Positions 8,132 to 16,211 of a stretch of 64,000 nt of DNA are shown here, one piece after another. This stretch comes from Sphingomonas sp. BK345 (GTDB taxonomy: Bacteria; Pseudomonadota; Alphaproteobacteria; Sphingomonadales; Sphingomonadaceae). The first letter of the stretch is position 1, and every line of letters starts with the position of its first letter. Under the pieces are notes generated by a model. It was not told where the DNA came from. It was given only the letters and a program-made list of their open reading frames with translations, and did not search any database. The DNA is taken from assembly GCF_014193845.1 (NCBI RefSeq), contig NZ_JACHZX010000002.1, positions 558,001 to 622,000 of the forward strand, in the 5' to 3' direction. A program made the translations under genes and the position numbers.

Positions 8132-9628
8132 TCACCGCGGCCGGTAGGCGATCTCCGCGGTGCCCTGCGCGCGCACCGGCAGGAACAGGCCCGCGCCGGT
8201 CACTTGCAGCTGACCGTTCTCCACCGACGTGACGTCGGTCGAGAGGAAGAAATCACCCTGTTGCCGCGCCCCGATCGCCCGCTGCGCCTTGCCGAGCACC
8301 TCGGCATAGTCGCCGCGGAAATCGTGCTGGAGCGCGAGTGCGACCGCGCTCTGCACCTGTGCCTCGCCGAGCAGCCGGATGAGCAGGTCGAGCGCCGCCG
8401 AGTCCGTGCGCGCGACGAGCTGGACGTCGCGCGCGCGCACCAGCTGTGAGCCGGGATCGTTGTACGGCACCGCCGTGAGCCAGGCCTCGCCGCTGGTCGA
8501 GGCGCTGCCGACCGCGCGCGGCGTCACCTTGGCCTGCACCCCGACGGCCAGACGGCCCCCGTCGGTGGCATAGACGGTTACCTTGCCGAAGGCGACGTCG
8601 ACCGGCCCGACCCCCGCGACGCTGATCCCGCGCGCGGCCAGCTTGCGCAGCGTGCGCTCCACCACCGGCTCGAGCGTGCGATAGTCGGCCAGCACCGGCA
8701 CCGAGAAGCGCAGCCCGACGCGATCACCGACCCGAGTCGGAGTGGGCAGCGGCGTCACCGGCGGGTCGGGCGGGCGCTGGCCGACGAAGGTCTCGGTCAG
8801 CGCCTCGGCGGCGAGCGTCAGCCGCAGCGTACGGCCCTCGACGCGATAGCCGCCGAAGCCGAGCGCGCGCGGGGTCACGCGGAGCCAGGCGGGCGGGTTG
8901 CGCTTGCTCAGCTCGATGGAGGTGAACCCCTGCGGCCAGAGCTGCGCGATCTGGTCGCGCAGGTGCAGCTTGGCCAATTGGCGCGGCAGGTCGCGCTCCA
9001 GCTTGCGAACGATATCCTTCAGCTTGGCGTCGGCGCGCGAGGTGAAGGTGACGCGCTGGCCGGCGACGTCGACGCCGGGTTCCTCGCGCCAGTCATAGGC
9101 GATGTCGAGCTTGGCGGTGGGCTGCCAGTCGCCGACGATGCCGAGCCGCCCGGTCGCGCGCACCAACGCGCTGCCCGTAGCGGTCTTGCTCAGCACGCCG
9201 CCGACGTTCTGCGCGGTGATCGCCGCGCTCACCGGCATGATGAGGTCGAGCCGCTCGCCCTTGCCTGACAGCCGGATCGCGCCGCGGGTCACCTGGCCGA
9301 CGAGGCGGCAGCCGAGATCGGGCAGCACCTTCACCTTGCCGATGCCGAGATCCACCTTCTTGGCGGCGACGCAGCGGTCACGGTGCTGGTCGATCGTCCA
9401 CAGCACGCGCGGCGTCTCCCGGTTGAGCCCGCGCTCCAGCTCGGCGAGATCGGCGGTGACGGGCACGACGATGGTCGAGCTCTCCGCCGGCAGCTGCCCC
9501 GCCTGGGCCCCGACGCGCGGCGGCGCCGGATTGTCGCGCTGCTTGCCGCAGCCGCTCAGCAGCGCGGCGGTGGCGAGCAGCGCGGCGGTGGCGGGGTAGG
9601 GGCTGGCGTAGAGGGCGGTACGAGGCAC
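8132..9628 (-). CDS. DUF4403 family lipoprotein
   Basis: 498 residues. Seen: N-terminal hydrophobic segment with lipobox ALLSGC (Cys27), then a long beta-rich body with paired motifs such as LAELERGLNRETPR (N-half) and LEPVVERTLRKLAARG (C-half), typical of DUF4403. The two-lobed layout suggests a duplicated lipid-binding-like fold, but no biochemical function is established. It stands alone on the minus strand, convergent with the response regulator gene and just downstream of the sulfate operon. Confidence 0.8.
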   Translation of the reverse strand: MPRTALYASPYPATAALLATAALLSGCGKQRDNPAPPRVGAQAGQLPAESSTIVVPVTADLAELERGLNRETPRVLWTIDQHRDRCVAAKKVDLGIGKVKVLPDLGCRLVGQVTRGAIRLSGKGERLDLIMPVSAAITAQNVGGVLSKTATGSALVRATGRLGIVGDWQPTAKLDIAYDWREEPGVDVAGQRVTFTSRADAKLKDIVRKLERDLPRQLAKLHLRDQIAQLWPQGFTSIELSKRNPPAWLRVTPRALGFGGYRVEGRTLRLTLAAEALTETFVGQRPPDPPVTPLPTPTRVGDRVGLRFSVPVLADYRTLEPVVERTLRKLAARGISVAGVGPVDVAFGKVTVYATDGGRLAVGVQAKVTPRAVGSASTSGEAWLTAVPYNDPGSQLVRARDVQLVARTDSAALDLLIRLLGEAQVQSAVALALQHDFRGDYAEVLGKAQRAIGARQQGDFFLSTDVTSVENGQLQVTGAGLFLPVRAQGTAEIAYRPR

Positions 9629-9754
9629 GATCGACTCCGCACGGGCGGCCGGGCACCACGCCGGTTGCGGGTCGATTGATCCGTGGGGTTAGCCTGGGTG
9701 TCAATAGCTGGGGAGCGGCACGCGGCCGGTGTCACCTCCGGGATGATCCGCCGC

Positions 9755-10513
9755 CTAGAACGCCGGCTCCTCGCCCGGCTTGCCCGCGACATGGATGCCG
9801 CACTCCACCTTGTCCCAGCCGCGCCAGCGCCCCGCGCGCGGGTCCTCGCCGGGGCGCACCTTGGAGGTGCAGGGCGCGCAGCCGATCGACAGATAGCCGT
9901 GCGCCTCCAACGGGTGGTGCGGCAGGTCGTGCTGGCTGAAATAGGCGTCGAGCCGCTCCTTCGACCAGTCGGCGAGCGGGTTGATCTTGAGCCGGCCGTC
10001 GTCGACCTCCACGCGCGGGATCGCGCGCCGGGTCGACGCCTGGAAGCCCTTGCGTCCCGAGATCCATGCCGCGAACGGCAGCAGCGCGCGGCGCAGCGGC
10101 TCCACCTTGCGCAGCTCGCAGCAGCCGTCGGGATCGTACGACCAGCGCAGCCCCTTCTCGTCCTTGAGCCGGAGCAGCCGCGGGTCGGGGCGGAACACGC
10201 GCAGGTCGGTGAAGCCGAGTCGCTCGGCGAGCTCGTCGCGATAGGCCAGCGTCTCGCCGAACATCTTCTGCGTGTTGGTGAAGATCACTGGCACGTCGCG
10301 GTCCACGGCGGCGACCATGTGGAGCAGCACGGCCGATTCCGCGCCGAACGACGAGACCGCCGCGATCCGCCCCTTGAGCGGTCCGCCGATCAACTCGGCG
10401 AGCAGTTCGGGCGCGGTGGCGTCGGCGTAGCGCTCGTCGAGCGCCGCGGCCTCCTCCGCGGAGAAGGACGGCGCCACGTCGATCGTGTCGAGCTGGCGCG
10501 CGGGCTCAGCCAT
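9755..10513 (-). CDS. cysH: assimilatory adenylyl-sulfate (APS) reductase, CysH family
   Basis: 252 residues. It reduces activated sulfate to sulfite in the cytoplasm. Seen: AVSSFGAESAVLLHM (52-66), the Cys pair at 131-132 in DGCCELRKVEPL, the Cys212/Cys215 pair in GCAPCTSK, and the redox Cys238 in ECGIH. The CC plus CxxC set indicates a [4Fe-4S] cluster and preference for APS rather than PAPS. It is the last gene of the cobA-DUF2849-cysI-DUF934-cysH run and overlaps DUF934 by 8 bases. Confidence 0.93.
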   Translation of the reverse strand: MAEPARQLDTIDVAPSFSAEEAAALDERYADATAPELLAELIGGPLKGRIAAVSSFGAESAVLLHMVAAVDRDVPVIFTNTQKMFGETLAYRDELAERLGFTDLRVFRPDPRLLRLKDEKGLRWSYDPDGCCELRKVEPLRRALLPFAAWISGRKGFQASTRRAIPRVEVDDGRLKINPLADWSKERLDAYFSQHDLPHHPLEAHGYLSIGCAPCTSKVRPGEDPRAGRWRGWDKVECGIHVAGKPGEEPAF

Positions 10514-10937
10514 GCCGCAGCTTCCACACCGGCACCTTGGCGTCGGCGGCGCGCTGATAGGGTGTCGGATAGCGGGCCAGCGAGCGCTCCAGCACCGCCG
10601 CGTCGATCGCCGTCTCCGGCGCGAAACTGTCGAAGCCGCAGCGGCGCATGTGCGGAATCTGGTCGACCAGCACGTCGCCGGCGGCGCGCAGCTCGCCGGC
10701 ATATCCCGCCTCGCGCAGGATCCGCGCGCTCGAATAGCCGCGCCCGTCGCGAAAGCTGGGGAAGGACACCTCCACCAGCGCGAGCCGGTCGATATGCGGT
10801 AGCAGCGCGCGCGCGTCGTCGCCCGCCTCGAGCCGCACCGCGCCCGCGTTGGTCTGCCCGGCGACGAAGGCGTCGAGCGTCACCGCTGGCTCGTCGTGCG
10901 CCTCGTCGTCGCGGTAGCGCAAAACGTTGTCGCTCAT
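10506..10937 (-). CDS. DUF934 domain protein of the sulfate-assimilation operon
   Basis: 143 residues. Seen: conserved family blocks VEVSFPSFRDGRGYSSARILREAGYAG (split here by normal variation) and MRRCGFDSFAPE. DUF934 genes occur almost always beside cysI and cysH in alpha- and betaproteobacteria, so a role in sulfite or APS reduction, perhaps electron delivery or assembly, is likely but unproven. It overlaps cysH by 8 bases and lies 24 bases after cysI. Confidence 0.88.
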   Translation of the reverse strand: MSDNVLRYRDDEAHDEPAVTLDAFVAGQTNAGAVRLEAGDDARALLPHIDRLALVEVSFPSFRDGRGYSSARILREAGYAGELRAAGDVLVDQIPHMRRCGFDSFAPETAIDAAVLERSLARYPTPYQRAADAKVPVWKLRHG

Positions 10938-10961
10938 GCGGTGGTCCTCCCGGCGCGCGGC

Positions 10962-12593
10962 TCAACCATAGATCGCCTCCTTGAACGGCTGCATGCCGAC
11001 GCGGCGATAGGTATCGACGAAGCGCTCGCCCTGTTCGCGGACCTGGAGGTAGGTGTCGGTCACTCGCTCGATCGCGTCGACCACGCCGTCCTCGTCGAAG
11101 CCGGGACCGGTGATGCGGCCGAGGCTGACGTCCTCCGCGCCTGAGCCACCGAGCAGCAGCTGGTAATTCTCGGTGCCTTTCTTGTCGACGCCGAGGATGC
11201 CGATATGGCCGGCGTGATGGTGGCCGCACGCGTTGATGCAGCCCGAGATCTTTAGCTTGAGCTCGCCCAGGTCGCGCTGCCGCCCGGCGTCGGCGAAGCG
11301 CTGTCCGATCTTCTGCGCCAGCGGGATCGAGCGCGCGTTGGCGAGCGCGCAATAGTCGAGGCCCGGGCAGGCGATGATGTCGCTGATCAGGTCGAGATTG
11401 GCTTCCGCCAACCCCGCCTCGCCGAGCTGCTGCCACACCGCGTAGAGGTCGGCCTTGCGGACGTGCGGTAGGACGATGTTCTGCGCGTGGGTGACGCGCA
11501 GCTCGTCGGCGCTGTAGCGCTCGGCGAGATCGGCCATCACGTCGATCTGCTCGGCCGAGGCGTCGCCGGGGATGCCGCCGATCGGCTTGAGCGAGACGTT
11601 GACGATCGCATAGCCCGGCTGCTTGTGCGGCTTGACGTTCTGGTCGAGCCACAGCGCGAAATCGGGAACGGCGCGGTCGATGCTCTCCGGCGCGGCGGGG
11701 TCGAAGGGCGGGGGCGCGAACATCGCGCTGATCCGCGCCAGCTCGGCCGCGGGCGGATCGATCCCGAGCTGCTTGACCGCGAGGAACTCCTCCTCGACCT
11801 GGCGGCGATATTCGTCCGCACCGATCTCGTGGAGCAGGATCTTGATCCGCGCCTTGTAGATGTTGTCGCGGCGACCGTAGCGATTGTAGACGCGCAGACA
11901 CGCCTCGAGATAGCTCATCAGCTCGTCCGCGCCGACGAAGTCGCGGATCAGCGGCGCGATCATCGGCGTCCGTCCCATGCCGCCGCCGACATAGACGCGC
12001 GCGCCGAGCACACCGTCCTGCTCGACCAGCTGGAGCCCGATGTCGTGGAGCCGCATCGCCGCGCGGTCCTCGTCGGCGGCGATCACCGCGATCTTGAACT
12101 TGCGCGGCAGATAGGTGAACTCGGGGTGGAAGGTGCTCCACTGGCGCAGCAGCTCGGCCCAGGGACGCGGGTCGGTGACCTCGTCCGCGGCGGCGCCGGC
12201 GAACTGGTCCGAGCTGATGTTGCGGATGCAATTGCCGCTGGTCTGGATCGCGTGCATCTCCACCGTTGCCAGCTCGGCGAGGATGTCGGCCGCGTCCTCC
12301 AGTTTGATCCAATTGTACTGGATGTTCTGGCGTGTGGTGAAATGGCCGTAGCCGCGATCGTACTTGCGCGCGACATGCGCCAGCATCCGCATCTGGCGCG
12401 CGTTGAGCGTGCCATAGGGCACCGCCACGCGCAGCATATAGGCGTGGAGCTGGAGGTACAGGCCGTTCATCAGCCGCAGCGGCTTGAACTGGTCCTCGCT
12501 CAGCTCGCCCGCCAGCCGGCGCCGGCACTGGTCGCGGAACTCGTCGACCCGTGCGTCCACGATCGCCTGATCATATTCGTCGTAGCGGTACAT
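10962..12593 (-). CDS. cysI: sulfite reductase hemoprotein (nitrite/sulfite reductase family)
   Basis: 543 residues. Six-electron reduction of sulfite to sulfide at a coupled siroheme-[4Fe-4S] centre. Seen: GHFTTRQNIQYNWI (83-96) siroheme pocket, TSGNCIRNIS (118-127), and the cluster ligands Cys409 and Cys415 (C-x5-C) with Cys452 and Cys456 (CINAC, followed by GHHH). No flavoprotein cysJ is visible nearby, so ferredoxin or another donor probably supplies electrons (inference). A nitrite reductase role is less likely given the cysH neighbour. A paired family-D repeat sits just upstream, between this gene and DUF2849. Confidence 0.92.
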   Translation of the reverse strand: MYRYDEYDQAIVDARVDEFRDQCRRRLAGELSEDQFKPLRLMNGLYLQLHAYMLRVAVPYGTLNARQMRMLAHVARKYDRGYGHFTTRQNIQYNWIKLEDAADILAELATVEMHAIQTSGNCIRNISSDQFAGAAADEVTDPRPWAELLRQWSTFHPEFTYLPRKFKIAVIAADEDRAAMRLHDIGLQLVEQDGVLGARVYVGGGMGRTPMIAPLIRDFVGADELMSYLEACLRVYNRYGRRDNIYKARIKILLHEIGADEYRRQVEEEFLAVKQLGIDPPAAELARISAMFAPPPFDPAAPESIDRAVPDFALWLDQNVKPHKQPGYAIVNVSLKPIGGIPGDASAEQIDVMADLAERYSADELRVTHAQNIVLPHVRKADLYAVWQQLGEAGLAEANLDLISDIIACPGLDYCALANARSIPLAQKIGQRFADAGRQRDLGELKLKISGCINACGHHHAGHIGILGVDKKGTENYQLLLGGSGAEDVSLGRITGPGFDEDGVVDAIERVTDTYLQVREQGERFVDTYRRVGMQPFKEAIYG

Positions 12594-12608
12594 TCGTTGT
12601 TCCTAATT

Positions 12609-12744
12609 CCTCCCCGGTACGGGGAGGGGGACCGCCGCCCGCAGGGCGGTGGTGGAGGGGGGCTTCGGCAAGCGCATCGTCCGCGGAGAGCCCCCTCCAC
12701 CACTCGCCTGCGGCGAGCGGTCCCCCTCCCCGTGCCGGGGAGGA
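12609..12744. repeat. family-D paired inverted repeat inside the sulfate operon
   Basis: Left arm with CCTCCCCGGTACGGGGAGG and GGTGGTGGAGGGGG; right arm with CCCCCTCCACCACTCGCCTG and CCCCGTGCCGGGGAGG in inverse order. It fills most of the gap between DUF2849 and cysI. A related, more degenerate copy is at 34181-34310. A transcript would form a large hairpin, so it may attenuate or stabilise operon mRNA. Confidence 0.75.
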
Positions 12745-12751
12745 TCGTTTC

Positions 12752-13048
12752 TCATATCACCCAGCTGCCCGCGTTCGGGTCGGCCGGCTTGAGCGTTAGG
12801 TCGGTGCGCACGGTCGGGCCGAGCGCGCGGATACGGTCCTTGATATGCGCCGGCCGCGGGCCCTCGGGCGTGGCGGTCGCCTCGATCACATAGGGCACGT
12901 TGACGCGCCGCGCCGCTTCCTCCTCGCGCGCGATCGCCTCGGCGCGGTCGCCCGCGTCGACCGCTTCCGCGATGTGGCGCGACCAGCCGCCGCCCGCCCA
13001 CCAGACCACGTCGCCGGTCGGCAGGTCGTTGCCCGTCACCAGCCTCAT
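12752..13048 (-). CDS. DUF2849 domain protein
   Basis: 98 residues. Seen: VVWWAGGGWSRHIAEAV near the N-terminus and RPAHIKDRIRALGPTVR in the second half, characteristic of DUF2849, a small family found between cobA/cysG and cysI in alphaproteobacteria. Its ATG overlaps the cobA stop (ATGA), indicating coupled translation. A supporting role in sulfite reduction is inferred from context only. Confidence 0.85.
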   Translation of the reverse strand: MRLVTGNDLPTGDVVWWAGGGWSRHIAEAVDAGDRAEAIAREEEAARRVNVPYVIEATATPEGPRPAHIKDRIRALGPTVRTDLTLKPADPNAGSWVI

Positions 13049-13845
13049 GCCGAGAGGCTCCCGACGCTCTCGGCGACGCGCGCGTAGCCGGCGAGCCGGT
13101 CCTCGGCGTCGGACAGCTCGACCACCTCGCCGACGACGATGATCGCGGGGCTCGCCACGCCCTCGCGCGCCACCATCGCGCCGAGATCGGCGAGCAGCGT
13201 TCGCAGCGCGCGGCGACCTGGCAGCGTGCCTTTCTCGAGCACCGCGACCGGCATGTCGGGCGCCACGCCGTCGGCCATCAACTTGTCCGCGATCGCCTCG
13301 GCGGTGGCGACGCCCATGTAGATCACCAGCGTGCGACCCTGGCCGGCGAGGCCCGACCAGTCCTGATCGGTCAGCCCCTTGCACTGGCCGGCAACGAAGG
13401 TGACCGCCGAGCTGTGATCGCGGTGGGTGAGCGGCAGCATCGCCTCGGCGGCGCAGCCGAGCGCGGCCGAGACGCCGGGGATCACCTCCACCGCGAGCCC
13501 CGCGGCGCGCACCGCCTCGACCTCCTCGCCGCCGCGACCGAAGATGAAGGGATCGCCGCCCTTGAGCCGCACCACCACGCTGCCGGCACGGACGTGCGCG
13601 ACGATCAGCGCGTTGATTGCCTCCTGCGGCAGCGTGTGGCGCGCGCGGCGCTTGGCGACCGAGATGCGCTGCGCCGTCGCGGGGGCCAGCGCGAGCACGC
13701 GGTCGTCGATCAGCCCGTCGTGAACCACGACGTCGGCCAGGCGCAGTGCCTCCACCGCACGGACGGTGAGCAGGCCGGGATCGCCCGGCCCGGCACCGAC
13801 GAGGATGACGCGACCGCGCGCGTCGGGATCGAGGAGGCTTGCCAT
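13045..13845 (-). CDS. cobA: uroporphyrinogen-III C-methyltransferase (siroheme synthesis)
   Basis: 266 residues, the methyltransferase alone without the dehydrogenase/ferrochelatase half of CysG. It makes precorrin-2 from uroporphyrinogen III with two SAM, feeding siroheme for CysI. Seen: VILVGAGPGDPGLLTVRA near the N-terminus, VVVRLKGGDPFIFGRGGEE, EVIPGVSAALG, and TLVIYMGV. ATG 13845 is chosen because upstream codons are not family-like. It is first in the sulfate operon, with a 97-base gap to the esterase gene upstream. Confidence 0.93.
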   Translation of the reverse strand: MASLLDPDARGRVILVGAGPGDPGLLTVRAVEALRLADVVVHDGLIDDRVLALAPATAQRISVAKRRARHTLPQEAINALIVAHVRAGSVVVRLKGGDPFIFGRGGEEVEAVRAAGLAVEVIPGVSAALGCAAEAMLPLTHRDHSSAVTFVAGQCKGLTDQDWSGLAGQGRTLVIYMGVATAEAIADKLMADGVAPDMPVAVLEKGTLPGRRALRTLLADLGAMVAREGVASPAIIVVGEVVELSDAEDRLAGYARVAESVGSLSA

Positions 13846-13942
13846 GCCCGCTACATGGGCGGCGGGTAGGGGGACGCGCAACCGTTGTTCGCTTGTCCCG
13901 TGCCTAGCCTGGCTTTTTCCGCAATCAGCGGCGGGATCGGCC

Positions 13943-14944
13943 TCACCCCGCCGCCTGCCGCAGCACGCGCTCACCCTCGGCCTCGCTGACGGCCGCGCGC
14001 ACCGCGGTGAGGAAGCCGGCGACATCGCCCTGCGACGAGGGAATGGCGCGACGCAGCGTGATGAAGCCGTGGATGTTGCCCTGCGCCTCGCGGAAGGTCA
14101 CCGGGATGCCCGCCTGCGCCAGCGCGGCGGCATAGGCGCGTCCCTGGTCGCGGATCGGGTCGAGTCCGGCGGTGACGATCACCGCGCGCGGCAGCCCCGC
14201 GACGTCGCCGAGCAGCGGCGAGAAGCGCGGGTGGTGCGGGTCTCCGGCGTAATGCTCATTGAACCAGATCATCCCCTCGCGGGTGAGCAGATAGCCGTCG
14301 GCGAAGGCGTCGAACGAGGCGTAGGGTCGGCTGGCGTCGGTGGCGGGATAGATCGGTGCCTGCATGATCACCGGCACCGCCGCGGGCCGGTCGCGCAGCG
14401 CCGCGGCGACGATGATCGCGAGGTTGCCTCCCGCGCTGTCGCCCGAGAGCACCAGCGAGGTGACGCCGCGGCCGAGCGCCTCCGGGGCGGACGCGACCCA
14501 ACGTGCCGCCGCCTCGGCATCGTCGGGGGCGGCGGGCCAGCGTGCTTCGGGCGCGAGGCGGTAGTCGGCGGAGATCACCGGCAGATCCAGCTGGCGCGCC
14601 ATCTCGGCGGTGAAGCTGGCGTGCGTGTCGAGGTCGCCGATCACCCAGCCGCCGCCATGGTAGAACACCACCGCCGGGCCCGGCGCGCGTGTCTCGCGCG
14701 CGTCGAACAGCCGGGCGCGCAGCTCGCCGCCGGGGCCGGGAAGGGTGAGGTCGCGCACCACCGCCAGTTCGGCGCGCGGCAGGTCGGCGACGTCCTTCAT
14801 CGCGACCATCACCGCGCGTGCCTCGGCGGGCGGCAGTTCGTGCATCCTCGGACCAGGCACGCTGTTGAGATAGGTGAGGAACGCCGCGACGTCGGGGCGG
14901 ACGAACGGAGCCCGCTCGATCTCGGGAAGGGTTCGGTCGGTCAT
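13943..14944 (-). CDS. alpha/beta hydrolase, hormone-sensitive-lipase family
   Basis: 333 residues. Seen: oxyanion-hole HGGG at 96-99, nucleophile Ser170 in GDSAGG, a likely acid in LDPIRDQ (Asp262 or 266) and His292 in NIHGF, the complete triad of HSL-type carboxylesterases. No signal peptide, so probably cytoplasmic. Natural substrate cannot be told from sequence; short-chain esters are typical for the family. It is divergent from the HDAC-like gene, with a 58-base gap that should hold both promoters. Confidence 0.88.
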   Translation of the reverse strand: MTDRTLPEIERAPFVRPDVAAFLTYLNSVPGPRMHELPPAEARAVMVAMKDVADLPRAELAVVRDLTLPGPGGELRARLFDARETRAPGPAVVFYHGGGWVIGDLDTHASFTAEMARQLDLPVISADYRLAPEARWPAAPDDAEAAARWVASAPEALGRGVTSLVLSGDSAGGNLAIIVAAALRDRPAAVPVIMQAPIYPATDASRPYASFDAFADGYLLTREGMIWFNEHYAGDPHHPRFSPLLGDVAGLPRAVIVTAGLDPIRDQGRAYAAALAQAGIPVTFREAQGNIHGFITLRRAIPSSQGDVAGFLTAVRAAVSEAEGERVLRQAAG

Positions 14945-15002
14945 GCGCGCTCCGGTGCGGGGGCGCGATGGCGCGCCGCGATCCTCGCCTTATCTTAGGC
15001 GG

Positions 15003-16037
15003 ATGATCCGGGTCGTCCACCATCCCGCCTATGTCACCGAGGCACCCGCGCGCAGCACCTATCGCTGGGGCAAGAACGGCGCCATCCGCGACCTGCTGCT
15101 GGAGCGGGGCGCCGCGGTGGCGTGGCACGAGCCAGCGGCGATGCCGCGCGACTGGCTCGAAGCGACGCACGATCCCGACTATGTCGCGGAGGTGCTCGCC
15201 GCCGCGGTGCCGCGCGAGAAGGAACGCCGCATCGGCTTTCCGGTAACCGAGCTGGTGGCGCGTCGCGCCGCTCTGGTGCCGGGTGGCACTTATCTGGCGG
15301 CACGGCTGGCGCTGGCGCGCGGCTTCGCCGCCAACACCGCCGGCGGCAGCCATCACGCGCTGGCGACCACGGGCGCGGGCTATTGCGTGTTCAACGACCT
15401 CGCGGTGGCGGCGGTACGGCTCGCCGCCGAGCGCGCGGCGGAGCGAATCCTGATCGTCGACGTCGACGTCCACCAAGGCGACGGCACCGCCGCGCTCACC
15501 GCCGGCCATGCCGGGATCGCGACCTATTCGATCCATGCCGAGAAGAACTTCCCGGTACGCAAGGCGTGCTCGACGGTGGACGTGGCGCTGCCCGACGCCA
15601 TCGGCGACGACGATTATCTGGCGCGGCTGGAGGAGACGCTGGTGCCGTTGCTCGACGAGGTGCGGCCCGACCTGATCCTCTACCAGGGCGGGGTGGACCC
15701 TTATGTCGATGACCGTCTCGGGCGACTCGCGCTCAGCGACGTTGGACTGGCGCGGCGCGACCGGCTGGTGGCGGGTCTGGCGCTCGCGCGTGGCGTGCCG
15801 CTGGCGAGCACGGTGGGCGGCGGCTACGGCGACGACGTGATGGCGATCGCGGCGCGCCACGTCGCGGTGATCGAGCGGCTGGCGGCGATGTACGGAGGAG
15901 CTGGGTCACTGGCGTACGGGCGCCCCGCTGCTGGTCGCCCACAGGCCCCACCATCCTCCGTCATCCCGGACTTGGTCCGGGATCCACCCTCCCGCGAGAG
16001 CGGCGGCTTCGGTGTACGCGGCGCCGTGGATCCCTGA
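15003..16037 (+). CDS. histone-deacetylase-family protein with repeat-encoded C-terminus
   Basis: 344 residues. Zn-dependent deacetylase fold (acetoin utilisation/polyamine deacetylase-like). Seen: GGSHHA (His117-118), FND at 130-132, DVDVHQGDGT with metal-binding Asp155 and His157, and YQGGVDPY. The core ends near residue 298. The last 26 or so codons lie in a family-B repeat pair (15959-16054), which encodes VIPDLVRDPP and supplies the TGA at 16035, so the tail is probably an accident of repeat insertion. Bacterial substrate unknown. Confidence 0.87.
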   Translation: MIRVVHHPAYVTEAPARSTYRWGKNGAIRDLLLERGAAVAWHEPAAMPRDWLEATHDPDYVAEVLAAAVPREKERRIGFPVTELVARRAALVPGGTYLAARLALARGFAANTAGGSHHALATTGAGYCVFNDLAVAAVRLAAERAAERILIVDVDVHQGDGTAALTAGHAGIATYSIHAEKNFPVRKACSTVDVALPDAIGDDDYLARLEETLVPLLDEVRPDLILYQGGVDPYVDDRLGRLALSDVGLARRDRLVAGLALARGVPLASTVGGGYGDDVMAIAARHVAVIERLAAMYGGAGSLAYGRPAAGRPQAPPSSVIPDLVRDPPSRESGGFGVRGAVDP

Positions 16038-16054
16038 ACAAGTCCGGGATGACG
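15959..16054. repeat. family-B paired inverted repeat overlapping the HDAC-like gene
   Basis: Left arm 15959-15988 with core ATCCCGGACTTGGTCCGGGAT; right arm 16026-16054 with TCCCTGAACAAGTCCGGGAT, inverted. The left arm is in frame with, and translated as, the end of the HDAC-like gene; the right arm provides its stop codon. Confidence 0.85.
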
Positions 16055-16211
16055 GAGAGGTGAGGAGGGCAGGAATGCTGACGCGATCGAAGGTCGCCCG
16101 GTGCCCCCGCACGCGCGAATTGCCGCCTGGTTCCGCCGCAAGCGCCCGCAGCCGGATGACATTCGCGCGACAGTCGCTATATGCGACCGCGCACCAGGCG
16201 AGCCTCCGCAC

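Noticed and set aside
9683-12893. Plus-strand open frames across cysH and cysI (9683-10984, 11487-12893).
   Set aside because: Low-complexity translations opposite genes with clear metal-ligand motifs.
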